Positions 43,883-57,300 of a stretch of 64,000 nucleotides of DNA are shown piece by piece. Location: assembly GCA_033063855.1 (NCBI GenBank), contig CP093829.1:2056243-2120242 (forward strand), in the 5' to 3' direction. The number at the start of each line of letters is the position of its first letter. Within the stretch, counting starts at the first letter, position 1. Under the pieces are notes generated by a model, which saw nothing but the letters and a program-made list of their open reading frames with translations, made no database searches and had not been told where the DNA came from. The stretch is from Smittia aterrima (lineage: Eukaryota; Arthropoda; Insecta; Diptera; Chironomidae). The translations under genes were made by a program, and so were the position numbers.

Positions 43883-45648
43883 TCAAGAGTTGCGAAGAAG
43901 ACAGAACTTTTGAAAATGTGCTATTCAATTTAATTTACCACCTACATTGAGAAATCTGCCAAAGCTTTAAAGTTAAGCTTAAAAATTCCTGTAAGAGCGT
44001 CAGAATTTATGACTCACAAGTTAACAAATTGTAAATTTATTAAGACTCAAAGACGAAAACCTGAACTTTTAGATTTAAAGTTTAAACGACAAGGAATAGA
44101 CTTCCGAGAATTACCAATCAAACTAATCATCAACGATACTGAAAGTGCCACAAATCAAAAGTGATATTCTTGAGTGTTAACACAAAATTTGATTCTAATA
44201 AAGTTTTTGAATTTTTTATACTTTGAAATAAAAAAGAAAATCTCTTCTTTTATATCAACACGTACAACGAAGACAAATGTTCTTCTAATTATCTCGTAAA
44301 CCTCAGGCGCTACTTCTATGCTAAGGAAGTACAAACGCCTATTCACCTCCTACTCGTAAAATTCCGTGGGATTCATTTTAATTAGGCATTCATTAAATTA
44401 TCATTAGAATAAGAGGCCTCAAGAAGTTATTTCCTCAATCTAATGTAAACTTGTTCTATGATTTTGATAGATTAAGTTATTCCAGCAAAGTTCGTCGATA
44501 AATATTTGAAACTTAGATGATCCATCGTCGCAGGTAATGTAATGTTTACCCTTCGCAAGAGACAAACATTCTCAGTCTTTGGAGGGATCGTTTCAGATTA
44601 TCTGACTGCAAGGATCTCAAGAATAATATTGAAAAGGTTTCGTAGACATGTCATTGCCTTTTGAGTCGTTAAAGTTAAAGTTTTATCTTCAACAAGAGCA
44701 AATCGGTTGTTAAGTTAAGATAAATTTTCTCCAAAACCTCAGACAAAACTCCGAGATTAATGAATGCGATGCGGTCGTGACGCCTTTCACCTCCCACGCA
44801 AGATCTTTCATTGAATTCGTTTTCATTACACGTTCATTAAATTATTCCGCTCGGGGAGAGACTTCAAGATAAGACTAAAGCGAGTTTTGCTTTATTTTTC
44901 AATTTTCGTGATGCGTGAAAATTAGTCGTAATTAAATTTACGTTAATGCACTCACTCACTCTTCAAGAGAAAAGTTCATTAACTAATTAGAATATTTTCA
45001 TGTCAGCAAACAATGAATGACTTTCGTCTTTTGCGAGAAACGCAAACGCACTGATGTGAATAAAAATGACAAAACTTTCTTTGTTTTCTTTCATCTAGAA
45101 ATCTCTACTCGAGAATGCAAGAGAACAATCAACAAAGCTCTTTTTTTACACAAAAGTTTATCGACTTTGATATAAAAAGTTTAAATTATGCAAAGTCGCG
45201 CTAAAGAAGAATTCCGAACAAAGCGAGCGGAAGCATCACTCGCTTTATCTCTTTACGAGAATAATGAATTATCAGTCGAGGAAGAGGCGAAAGGTTTTGT
45301 TTTCATTAGCTCTTTGCGTCTAAATGGATCCATGTGCGTCAAGTTATTATTTTTCTTGTACATAATTTTCCGTTAAACAAGCTCTCGCTTCCGCTCCACA
45401 AAAAAAAAGAAGAAAATTACTTCCACCGAAAATAACATAACGCAAAAAGTGAAAGGTGTTTAATTTGTTAATCCCCGAGTTTGTGTGTTCAAAAGTTTAA
45501 TTCACATCCCCGTGAGACTTAGATTCAATTGAATGGAGTGATTATGAGAGAAGTTACGTGATAATGAATAAGAATGAGCTCGTCTTAAGGGCAACGGAAC
45601 ATCTTTGAATAAATTAACATTCTAAATAATTGAAATCGCTGTCACACT
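43883..45648. other. Stretch without a recognisable gene
   Basis: About 1.8 kb. Two segments, about 44280-44420 and 44740-44880, look like a diverged direct duplication (shared CACCTCC, then ATTC-TTTT-ATTA and GTTCATTAAATTAT-like blocks). A TATAAAAAG at 45171 precedes a 62-codon frame (45188) without family features. Confidence 0.4.
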
Positions 45649-46545
45649 TCACCTCAGGACGACGAGCTGTCTGATACAGATGGCGACAGACAGCGCAATA
45701 AAACTCATGTAACTCAAGTGATGGATCTCACTTCTGTTGCAAGGCGTCCTTCCAGCCCACGACTCGCAAACACACACCTCAATCTCATGTCCGTTTTTCA
45801 TTTGCTTATAACAGCCTTGATTTACAGCCGACGTCTCGTTCTCGATATTCACTTTCGTGCAGAGATATGTAATGTTTTCGACTGGGAAAGGGAAAAAGTT
45901 TTTTTATTCAGAAGCGGTAAAAATTGAGGTTCCGTTAAGAGCTTTTCAAAGTAACTCATAGATAAAGTGGAAGCTAGACTAACGAAAATTATCTAAATAG
46001 CTTCGTTTAATGTCTTCACTGGTTCTTAATTCCATTTCCACTTTATCTATAACTGCAAATCGTAATATAACTCACTGGCACCGTTGAACGTGTAAGAGAA
46101 TTTGGCGCAGACCTCTCCCCGAACTAATCGACATGCAATTTGTGTGGGTTTGTTGTTTCGGTACTCATTCCAAATGAAATCGGTATCGGGGATGTTGCTG
46201 TTATCTATTTCGTGTGATTAATGAACGTTTTTCTCCTTGAGTTCTCTTTTTCGTTCCTTTTTTTTTTGGGGAAATAAAATTAAGAATTTATACGTAGAGA
46301 GTTACTCAACTGGTTACGACGAGAGGATGAACACACGGAACGTTTTTATCATCCTTAACGATATCGCCACATGTCGCATTCTTGAATCTGCTCTCTTCGT
46401 TGTATTTCGGGCCGAGCCATGTGAAGCGAAAGCAGTACGGACGCTCGACAATCGTTTTATTATCATCTTCAGGCTCCAGATTTTGACACGAACAACAAAT
46501 TGCGGAAAATAAAACCAGCACTAAAGCTTTATGATTTATTGGCAT
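45649..46545 (-). CDS. Ly6/uPAR three-finger membrane protein
   Basis: Three exons are proposed: 46545 to about 46316, about 46190-46076 and 45881-45649; the first intron's exact ends are uncertain. A signal peptide (HKALVLVLFSAICCSCQ) begins the protein. Cys spacing is Ly6-like: PYCFRF, ATCGDIV, VPCVHP, IACRLVRGEVCAKF, TYLCTK, QGCYKQM, EVCVCESWAGRTPCN, the last being the typical C-x-C...CN end. A hydrophobic C-terminus (SYMSFIALSVAICIRQLVVL) fits a GPI-anchor signal. Insect Ly6 proteins act in septate-junction formation, ion-channel modulation and sleep. The specific member is not identified. Confidence 0.8.
45958..46050. repeat. Perfect 15-bp inverted repeat inside the second Ly6 intron
   Basis: ATAGATAAAGTGGAA at 45958-45972 pairs exactly with TTCCACTTTATCTAT at 46036-46050. 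The stem spans most of the intron (46075-45882) and would bring its two ends together. Confidence 0.8.
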
Positions 46546-49500
46546 GATCCGATTTGTTTCCGCTCTCGCGTGGCTGCAACTAAATCTCTTTGAATTGACG
46601 TTTAAATGCATTACGAACGATGGAAGACTAAATAATGTGAATCGATTTCGAGCGCTCGCTTTCAGCTCATTTTTTATTATCTTATCGTCGAAGCAGCTCG
46701 ACACGAAAGAACACATTTCAAGGAACATGCGATATTCAATAAGCTGACACGAACTTTATCAATTTCATGTTATAGCGAAGCAAATAGTAGAAAGACGAGT
46801 AAATGAAAGAGTTGTAAAATTTCACACGAACAAATCGAGAGCTTACGCTGAGCTTTGATACTTAAATCTCTCTCTCCGTTTGCCTTTGAACGATGTTCAT
46901 TGTAATCGAAATTGAATCTTTGCCAATGAAAGATTGTGAGGGGCGTTTGAATGATTAACTCAATCGTGATGAGTGAAAGAAATCTCCGAGCAATCAGTTT
47001 ATTTATAGCTAAAGCGAAAAAAAAAAGCTTTCACAAAGTTCTAATATTTTAATTTAATTGCTTTGCCTTCATCGTCAGTCTGCAATCAATGTTAAATGTC
47101 ATCCAATGTCTGACTCATGACTTAGCTTTTCAATGCGAAACAACAAAAGCTTAATTGAACTGTCATAATATTTTATCAGAAGAATAATAGTTTCAGCTAT
47201 TTTTAGAATGAATAAATTGCGAATGAGTCGAGATAAAATAGAGATACAATAGCGATACTAGTCTTACATCCCTTCGGCTTGACTTTCATTTTTTGTTTAA
47301 CTTGATGGTCTAGAAGAAAATTCGATAACAAGGGTCGTTTTCTGAAAGGGCGTTGGAGGCTACGAATGATGGGTAACGGAAGAAGAGAGAGAGAGAGAGA
47401 GAAGGGAAAGCTCGAGAGTTCGATTGTTAAGCGGCATATAAAGAAAAGCCAACAAAAGACATGAAAAGTGAATAACACATAAAGCAAAAAAGAAGCTTTC
47501 CATCATCAACAATATCGCAATTAATTTTCTTCGCAGTCAGTCTCCTCGTAGATATTTTTATCATTATGGGTTCAGGAAATTTATTTCCCTTTGTTCGAGA
47601 TTTGTTCTCATGGTTCAGCGGATCTTCCGATTCCTTTGAATGCCGAGGGTGGGAAATGGAAGAGTTCCGGACGAAGTTATTAGTTATCACATTTTTTAGG
47701 AAAATAGGAAACGCTTTCTATTCTTCTTCTAACAGAAAACTTTTCTTTCCTCTTCAAAGAAAGAGCGAGAAAGAGAATTTAAACTCTAATGATGGGTAGA
47801 AGTTTTGTTGTTTAACAGCACGCATCAGCTGAAATATGACGGAACATTCTCGAGTTACACATGGAAGGATGCCGCAGGGAGTCGTGAAAAGACTGCGGGT
47901 AAGGAGATGAGAGAGAAATTAATAACAGAAACTTTTTAATTGCGAGCCTCTCATGGAAGTAATGCTGAAGAAGCAGCTTGAAGAGTTTTTTTTATCTTCA
48001 ACAACTTTGATTGTCTTTAATCGTTTGCCTTCCATCTTTCAATGAGAAATTCTTTCATCGCCATAATTTCAAACTTTGAAGTGACAAACTCAAGATCTGA
48101 ACTCCATTCAATTCAAATCGCGTAATAAGATCCATTGAAAGAAGTTTTATTTATGTTACAGAAATGCAAGTTTTTCTCGTTTGCTTTAAACGATGAAAAC
48201 TTTGAGAATTTACTGAAAGTTTTCCTTCGATTTTCATGGAACGATCCTTCCAGTCGTTGAGCGAATTCGCTCATTTCTCCTCAATCACAATCATTTTCCA
48301 CTTTTCTTCTATATCGTTGGCTCAGTCGAGTTTTGAATTTCATCGCGTGGAAATCGTTTTTCATCGAGTCTCGGAACTTTTTTCTGTGAAGATTCTTTAA
48401 GGTGAAGAAGAAAAAGCAAAATCTTATTGTTCGCAATAAAAAAGTGCATTGTCATGGGGATAAACACGATACGCAGACAATCAATAAAGGAATAAATTGT
48501 GAAATGATTCGAATTCTTTGCGAAAAGTGCTTACGTGCGAAAGAAGGAGAGAGAGAGAGGGAGAGAAGGAAAAGAAGAAAACACGATTTGCGGAAAATTG
48601 CTTCACGAAAATTCACAAAAAAATTTTATGCTCGAAATTTTACGAGCAAGGAAGAAAAAAAGTTTGAAAGATTCTTCAGGAATGAAATTTATGCTAACGA
48701 AATTCTAGGAGAGGCTTAAAGTCAAGTTCGCTATCGACATGACGCTTTACGACACACACAATTAAGCTTATCTCTTAATCGCATTATCACTTCCATCTGA
48801 AAGTTGTAATTGCAATTTGATACGAGCGAAAAGTTTGAAAGGTTTTGTTTGTCCTCCTCCTCCAAGTTTCGTCGATTAGACTTCGACTAATAAATATTTC
48901 GATTTGCGAGATGAGAAGACATTCATCAGACCAGCTAATGACTTGCTAAATGAAATTGAAACTAGACGGGACATTAATTCCGACAATATTTGTTGGACGA
49001 GTCTGTTGTTGGTTGAGCTGTCGAGCAATTATTTGCTGAATCACTAATTTAGGAGTGAAAAATATGTTTTCATCGCGGAGATGTCGATTTCCCTTTTTTC
49101 GTTGGAAATAAATAAATTCACAATTTTCAATTATAATCCTAAGCCTATAAGCCTCAAATCTAAATTATTTCCGGCAAACTTTCAACGCCATGGTTACAAA
49201 ATAAAAAGCTTCGTTGGTTGACGTGAGATACGAGTACAATTGTGTACTAAAATTAGCGCCAGCTGAATGCCTGTCTCTCTCTCTTTCACTTACTCTTTCG
49301 CAATAAATCACGCCACTCATAAAAAGCTGCGGAAAAGTGAAATATGATGATGCTGACGACGGGTTTTTTTTTGCTGCCATATTTGTTTGCGAATGAGATG
49401 AAACAGTGAACGCCTCGGAATCGGCGCCGGATGCGTTGACAAAATTCAGTTAAAAAGTTTTAACATTCAAATTTATTTCCTTTAGGAGCTTTTAATAGTG

Positions 49501-51281
49501 AATATTCAAAAATATTTCTCGTGATTCGAGAAGAGCTGACTAACAAAAGAATTTTAATTAACTTCCTCGTACGCTGACCGTAGCAAAACACGCTAAGCAA
49601 TGCTCGAATGTGACGCCGAAGTGAAATTTTGATTTATTGTTGTGAAAAACTGTTGATGAAGTTTCTCGTCGAGGAAAAACTTTTTCAGTGTATGATGGAA
49701 TTTGTGAATCGCAAATGGGATTAAAGCGAAGTGAAATGTCGTGTTAGGGCTGTCGTCGTCCCATCGGAATCTCAGCTCAGCACACGGTTGCAGTATGATA
49801 GAGTGAGTTTAGTCGCCCTCTTGTTTATTTAATCTCAAACTCAAACAGCGATCACGGAGAAATTAAATTAAAATTAATCAAATTACATTTTCCTGCTTTT
49901 CCGCGCCGCAAAGCTGTCGCATTAAACTTTCCTCCTTCCAGCCCAATGCCGACAAAAGTTTAAGGATCAAAAGCAAAGTATCGTGAAGACGCAATAATTG
50001 GGTTGAAAACTGAAACTTTTATTTACCTTCTTGTTAATGCTGTTGACTCAATCCTAACAAGTTTAGAGACAAGAAAGAAATCAATAGCACTCAGCAGTTT
50101 CCCCATTTGAGAAAGTTTTTATCGCGGTTCTTCATCATCTTTGCGATGATTGAGTTTCGTCACTTTCCGCGACAACTCGAATTGATGATTCTTCAAGTTG
50201 AGTGTCGAACGAAATGAAATTCGGATGCGGTGAAAGTTATTCTATCGATTTTTTTTCCCTCTAACGACATACAACAAGTCACGAAGCGTCGGCGAATTAT
50301 TCGCTTGCTCATGTCACTTCTTGTTTGTTTATGCAACGATGAAATTGCGATACTTGATCACGAACTGTCGTTGTGTCGTCGACCGACTATCGAATCAAAT
50401 TATGTATTCGAAAAGCATATTTTCGACTTGCGGAGCGTAAATCTTTTTAAACACGAATAACTACGCCTTAGAGACAACTTTTTTTTATCATCAAAGTTTT
50501 GTCATTTTCTCAATTGTTATTTGATTCCTGATGAAAAAACTTAAATAAAATAAACTTGCTGCGAATTTTCCAAACTGCAAACAAAAATTTTAAAACTTCT
50601 GAAAGAACTTTTCATTTCCACAAAATCGAGCAATGAGCAAATAAAAAGCGACAGACTTAAAACAAATTAAATTTTCTTCAGAAACAGATTGAATTGTTCA
50701 TTCAGCTTGTGTTTGATAGCTTCTCATCAAGTTATTCGAGTAGTTTCATTTCGCCAGATGTGGACTATAACGAATCCAATCAGATTGAGTAGGCTCATTC
50801 AATTCCTTGTAGAAATGTTCTGATTCACAAAGTTTTCTGTGTTTGCGAATGAGCTTCAGTGAGAGCTGCCAGAAAACAAATTTCTCGCGCTCCCAACATT
50901 CTCGTTTGTTTAATGATGGAAATAATTTACAAATAAATGGACTCGTTAATGACCGACAAACTCCCCTTGAAGTTAACATGATTTTCGTGTTATTGTGTGT
51001 GTTCGGTTTGGAAAAGTAGTGAAAAGGTTTTCGCCAGAGCACGAGTTCTCTGTTCGCTCAATGAGATAATTGTTGGGTTTCTTCGGAATCTTTTGTTCTA
51101 TGATTAAATGAAACTCATCCATTATCGTTTGAGCGAGTGAATGAGGTCGTTGCATTGCTTCAAGATCCAACAATCCTCCAGACGCTTAATTGATGTTTCA
51201 CTTCCACGAAGTTGGCGGAAAACTGTTGCCATTAATTAGTCAACATCGTTTCTAATTTCCTCTTTTGCTTCTCTTTTGCAG
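46546..51281. other. Long gene-poor stretch upstream of the GPR158-like gene
   Basis: About 4.7 kb with a (GA)n run at 47383-47402, a GAGA-rich patch near 48547 and only short unsupported frames. Because the receptor's first coding exon starts at a splice acceptor (51281), at least one non-coding exon must lie in here. A possible one near 49780-49800 ends at a GTGAGT donor, but this is a guess. Confidence 0.4.
47383..47402 (+). repeat. (GA)n microsatellite
   Basis: About ten GA units in a gene-poor region; GAGA-factor-type binding is possible but not shown. Confidence 0.7.
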
Positions 51282-51323
51282 ATGTTAAGGGTGGAACATA
51301 ACGAGATAAGAACAAAGCGGTGA
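51282..51323 (+). promoter_or_regulatory. 13-codon upstream ORF overlapping the receptor start
   Basis: Right after the acceptor at 51281 an ATG opens a frame (MLRVEHNEIRTKR) whose TGA overlaps the main ATG in TGATG. This arrangement suits termination-reinitiation control of translation, if the ATG is in the mature leader. Confidence 0.55.
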
Positions 51324-54300
51324 TGGGGTTACTTCTCAAACCCCTCAGTTTTTCATTTCACTCATCGGATATTATCGCTCGACATCAGATCTCCAATCGA
51401 TTAATTTTCATTACGCTATTTGTTGTGGCTCTTACACATCAATTTCATATTGTTCTGGCTGCCGACCAAAGTGAACAGCAGGATACGGAGCTGCAATTGT
51501 CATGTGAAACGAAGACACTTGATGATGTGCCGCCAGATCCCGTAAGTCACTTTTTATGACAACATGTCTGAGAAAATATTGCTTTGATGTTTAATCTTTC
51601 TTTCAGTTCTACGATGCTTCAGATGTTACTGTCACTGCCGCGAGGAAACTTAGCGAATTTATTATTGGATCCAGCAAAAGCAAGAGCTTGAAATTTTCAA
51701 AAACACAACTCGACGAGTTTCGACTCGAAGCAAACAATTTAGCCAAAGACGCACTTAAGGAGGATGAGAACCTTCTCGCTGTTGCCATCGCTGCTCCGTC
51801 TGTGCCTCTGGCCGTTGTTCAGTTCAGAGACAAGGTCGACAACCGAAACGTCACCGACCATACGTTTCTAAGTATTTATTGGCGAGAGCTTGGAATTGCG
51901 TGGAATCAAAGCGATGGAGCACAGTTTTGGGGCGCGCCATTTAAAGACTGTGGACCGCTACAGGGTCGATGGCTTTGGCCTTTTAGTGTAACCGTTGTAG
52001 AGCAGCATATCAAGTAAGTTTCACAAACCAAAATCTGAAAAGGAATTTGACAAATTTAAACGATTTGACTTCCATGGTCTTTGTCGCTCCCAACGACGCT
52101 GAAGGCAATTACTCGTCTCTTTCACTCCGCCCACTTCTCGGAGATTGTATCACAAATGTCTTCATTTATTGTCTCTGATTCATACACCCAGAGCAACCAT
52201 CAAAATGACTTTAATAATGTTCAATAAGGTTTTCCGCCTCTTTTCTCTCACTCCGAATCAATGTCCTCCCCATCATCAAATATCAACCTAGCAAGACTTT
52301 GCGACGATGTTCCGTTATTTGCCCTACTCAAATATTGAATCTATCGCTGTAAATCCTTTTGCCGAAGCTCGGGTCGCTTTAGAAATTTGAGAATTTACAT
52401 TTGCCAGCCTCCGACGAAACTTGAATAAAGTCACTTGATAAATGGCGACAGAGAAACTCTTCAGTTTTAAAGTCAGCGGAAAACATCAAATAGCTTTTTA
52501 AAGCTGTTTTTCACTGATCGTTATCGCATCCCGAAAATTATCGATTCAAAAGCGAGAAAAACATTTTCAAATTTGCTGGAAGGGAAAACACAGTTGCCAT
52601 GGAAATTCGCCGGGAGATAAAAGGATATTTTTCACTCACGCTTAGAAAGCTCGTAGAAAATCAATAACAGAATCCTTTCCTCTTCACTTCTTTTTATGAC
52701 TTAAACGTTTTTAATAAAATCATGACGAAAATAACAATTTACCGTGGAAAAGTTAAAAAGTTTAAATGTGTTAAAAATAAGTTTTAGAAAAAGTAGAAGA
52801 AGCTTTTAAGCTCTTTCAGAATGAAAAGCTCTTTGAGAAATAAATACCTGAGCCTCCCATTGAAAATAAATCAAACTGAATCCATTATTCTCTCTTTTTT
52901 TGTTCATTTGATTTCTCTCGGGTGGAGATTTCAAGTTGCGTCATAAATCAAAAAGATTTCTCTCCGTTCGTGATTCGTGAAGTTTTAGAACGTGCCTGAT
53001 CTATCTTTAATATCATTTGATTCATGTTTTTTGCTTCTCGTCTCGAAGTTAAGGAGTCACTTGAGAATTTTCGGAATTTTCAATTGCTTTTCAATTATTT
53101 GAAGTTCCAATTTCACTTAACACGATCAACTCACTCAAATCTCTATTCTCTTCATGCCCCAATCAAAGATAACAAATCCATTGAGAATTTATTCGAGTTT
53201 CAAAAACATGTTTGGCTTGCAAGTTCGCCGCCATGTGTTGCTGGCATAACATTAAATTGCGAATCCCTTTGCTCATGTCTTTGTTGTCACCTGTTGTTGA
53301 TTCCATTCACCTAATAAAATATGAGCTCAAGAATCTGTCGAGTGTGGGTGAAGCGAGCGAATATTTCTTTGTTCGATAAAATCGCTTTCAATTAAAGTGT
53401 GATGATAATTTTGAATGAATCGTGGGAAGTTTCCACTCGACGTCGTTGCCAAAATTGCTGAAAAATGATAATTTAGAGAATCATTATTTTGTCGCTTTCA
53501 GAACTGTTGCTTCGTCGTTTATTGCTGCTGATCAGTATCCGTGCATCGACGCATTGGAGCCGATTTTCGGAAAACGGCACAGGTGAGAGGACTTTCCAAC
53601 TTTTTAATTAATTATGAAAGCCACGACGTGGGTGAAATATTTAATGAAAACAAGCGAGGCTATTGTCACTAGAGGCCGCAATTTCATGGCCTCTTAATAA
53701 GTGAATTCATAAACCGTAACTCAATCATTTAATTAAATTTTATATCTCATCAAATTTGTCTCAAAACAGTTGCGACAGAGAAACGACATTCTGTTTAACG
53801 ACTGATCCGGAGCCTGATGACTCATCATCGCAGTCTCAACAAACTGCCGCTCTTGTTGTGAAAGCTAAATACACTTGCGTGTGCAAGGAGGGCTTCTATG
53901 TTCCGAACGAGACTCTTCAAGGATTTTCGAGTGAGAAAGTTGAAAGCGAAGCAGGAAACTTCACTTGCGTTCCATGTCCCGGCGGATGTGTTTTGTGTGA
54001 TAAAGATGGTTCCTGTATGTTTGGCAATGATGAGCCAGAGGACCTACTGACTGAGTCAGTTTTACGAGCTAGCATTGGTGCTGTACTTGGAGTTTGTGTC
54101 TGCTGCTGCGTCGTACTATCGGTGATTGTTTTTCAACAGAGAAAATGCAAAGTAAGTTCGCGACGATTCAAACTTTTTATCGACGAAAACAATTTCCATA
54201 TTTTTTTATCTCTCATTTTCTCTCTCTTCTATTTGCGTTCTTGTGCAGACGATAGCGACAGGCATGTGGACCATTTTAGAAACTATTTTGCTTGGAATTC

Positions 54301-57300
54301 TCTTCCTCTACTCAGCGGTAAGGATCAATAAAGTTCTTGAGATATTTTGTGCGAAGATTCCAGTGGCTTAGCAGTTGATTGAGAAAGTTTCCCTTTGAAT
54401 TGATCCACGAACCTTCATCATCAATTTTGCCCTAACTAACATCAACAAACGTAACCAGGATTTCAATTTCCTTATAAAAGCTTTACGATTGAGTGACTTC
54501 TTCATGAAAGCTTCCAACTGGGAGGAACGAATGTCTATGAGATCAGAAATATCTGCGCGATACTGAAAAGCAATCTTTTCCCATTCAATTTCCTGAAAGT
54601 TTTCCACAAAATGATAATTTTATTATGTGAAATTTTTATCGGATTTTTCTGATTTTTTTTTTCGGTGAAAGTTGAAGGAAACATTGCTCTCTATTGAAGC
54701 GAGTTGGAAAGCGTAAAGTGTCACTTGGTAACGTTCTGCCTCATTAAATTTCATTTCGTTTGCCATTTTGCTCTTTCCGTGAAGGAAGGGAGAAAGCACA
54801 AATTTTCACATTTTCACGTATCAACATCCGACTCATGCACATCATAAAATATTGAAAGAGAGAAGACTTCGTAAGGTTGAGAATATTTTCCTTCTGTTCA
54901 ACAAAAACTCCGTTGACTTCCTCTTCAAAAGTTAAAGGCAAAATGATTGCAAATTGATGATAAAACGATTAAATGAGATCCCTTGCATTGTCAACAACTT
55001 TCTCTCGACTGAAATGCAATTATCGTTCCGTCAACAGTCATCGTGAAAGCTCAGAGGTTGATTGAGACTTGAAGGGAAAGAAATCAAAGCCTTGTGAAAA
55101 CCAATTAGATATTGTAAACATTTCTTTCTTTGAGTGAAGAGTAAAAGAAGACTTTCACTTCCAATTTAAATATTGATCGATAAATAAGCGAAGCGGAAAA
55201 AAAGCTTGATGGCAACAAGAGCTTGATTGATACTTGAATCGTCTTACAACGAATTTCACTTATCGACATTGCAATTGTCATTCGAGAGAGTGAGATCGGG
55301 AACCTATTTCTGTGAAAATTTCGTTGATGGTGTAAAGAAACGACAGGAAAATCTGTAAAGCACTTGTAGGAGAATTGCTATCGACCGCCATCATCATTCT
55401 GCGGAGCGACATGGCACAATTAAAAAGTTGTAATGAAATTTTTCTCGCTTAAAATCCTTTTTGGCGTGCAGAAAGGGCTCTACGGGTTTTAATACAAACC
55501 AACCTTCATCAGCATTATTATTGTCGTTCGTCATCGTCTCTTTCCCTCCAAGTTCACCAAAACATTTTAACCGAGAGATCTCATGCACTGAACCATAGAC
55601 AAAGTTTTAAAGCAAACAGATCCTTGTTGATTTCGTTAATTAATTTAATGACTTTTCGTCGTCGTCGTCTTTAACATTTAATGGGAACTCTCGTTTAACT
55701 TTGTCTATGAAAGTTTGAGGGATTTCATTGCGGTTAAATAATTGAAAACTTGTGCGCTCTATCAACGATAAGTGGTCGTTATTTTAATATTACAGAAATC
55801 TGAGAAAAAGGGTGGCTTTGAAAGAGCGAGAGGAATTGTCTTGAAGCTAAAATCTTCAAACATTTCACTCGTTTGTGGATCTTTGCCCCTCGCCCTTTCA
55901 CTTTTGAGAATTTTCCTTTTGATATTAAAATCAACCTCGCTTTGTAAACCCCGCGATTCGTGTTCAAAGAACTTTCATTCCTTTATAATTCGATGAATAC
56001 GAAAGCAGCTTTCGACTAACGATAAATCTCAGAGCAATATTTTCCTCATTTTCGCTTGGCAATTTGTCTCGGCGGTGGTAGCGGCTTCGGCGCAAGATAA
56101 ATTTTCCGAAGCGTAATGAAAATAAAAGTCAATTTCGGAAAATTAATTGTGATTGCCGATGATGGAGCGATGGAATAATTTCGCTTCGGCCTCTTCCATC
56201 ATTGTCTGACATAATTAAGATTTCTTCTCCGTTCTTCCGGGTGAAAGCCATTGGAAAACTTTTTGGGACGAGATTTCGAACAATAATGACATTCACGAAT
56301 GAAAATCACAACGTCTTGTTTGGGATAAAAAGTTTTCGCCTGGGGAAATGAGTACAAAACGATGCGAATTCATTGTGTGAACAGGAAACTTTTATTCATT
56401 TCTGTCGACCCCAAATTAATTTGCTAATTTAACATTTCCAGGTCGCACTTCACTTCTTCCCAGCGACATCGTTTCGATGTATGTTGGAGCCATGGCTTAG
56501 AGAGACCGGCTTCATCATTTGCTATGGTGCCATCGTTCTCAAGCTCTATCGTCATCTTGTCGAGTTTAGGACGCGTAAAGCTCATCGTAAGTTAGAAATC
56601 TTTTCTTCTTTTCTGATAAAAGCGAATAAAGCTCTTTCTCTTCATCAACAGGTTACGTCGTCCGAGACTTGGATTTGTTGCGTTATTTGTGTGCAATGAT
56701 TGTTGCTGTTCTATGTTACTTAGCTGCGTTTACTGCCTTGTGTATAGATTACTTAGATTATAGTGAACTGATATGGAATGTTGAGATGGAGAGCATTGCC
56801 ACAAGCAACATGTGTAAGCCACTGAAGTGGGATTATGTGAGTTAAACTCTTTCACTTTCTGAATAAAAAAATTAATCTCAATAAAGCAGACTGTCGCACG
56901 AATAACAAATATTCCTCCTCACTTTCTTTTTCTCAATCTAACAACAGGTTACGCAAGCTGGGGAAATGTTGATTTTGACCTTTGGTATCCAATTGGCATA
57001 CGCTAGTCGAAATGCTAACACTCAGTTTCGGGTATGTTTGCTAAACTTTCCCTCGAGCCAAATGAACGAGTGACTGACTGATATCCCTCTCTCTCGAATC
57101 TCTTGTTTGTGCAGGAAAGACAATTTCTCGTCGCATCCATCGTCATCGAGTTTATCGTTTCGTTCAGTTACTACATAATTCGAGACTGGTACTTGTCGGA
57201 ATTTAATCCAACCACGTTATTCTTAGCGGTATTTATAAGATCACAACTCACCAGCAGCATCACGATGATCCTCATTTTCGTGCCAAAGATTTATTACCAA

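Noticed and set aside
47383..47402. (GA)n run as a possible CRISPR or telomeric-type array
   Set aside because: It is a simple dinucleotide repeat of about 20 bp without spacers.
47566..47799. Plus-strand 77-codon frame in the gene-poor region
   Set aside because: Contains several possible splice sites but no recognisable protein; likely chance.
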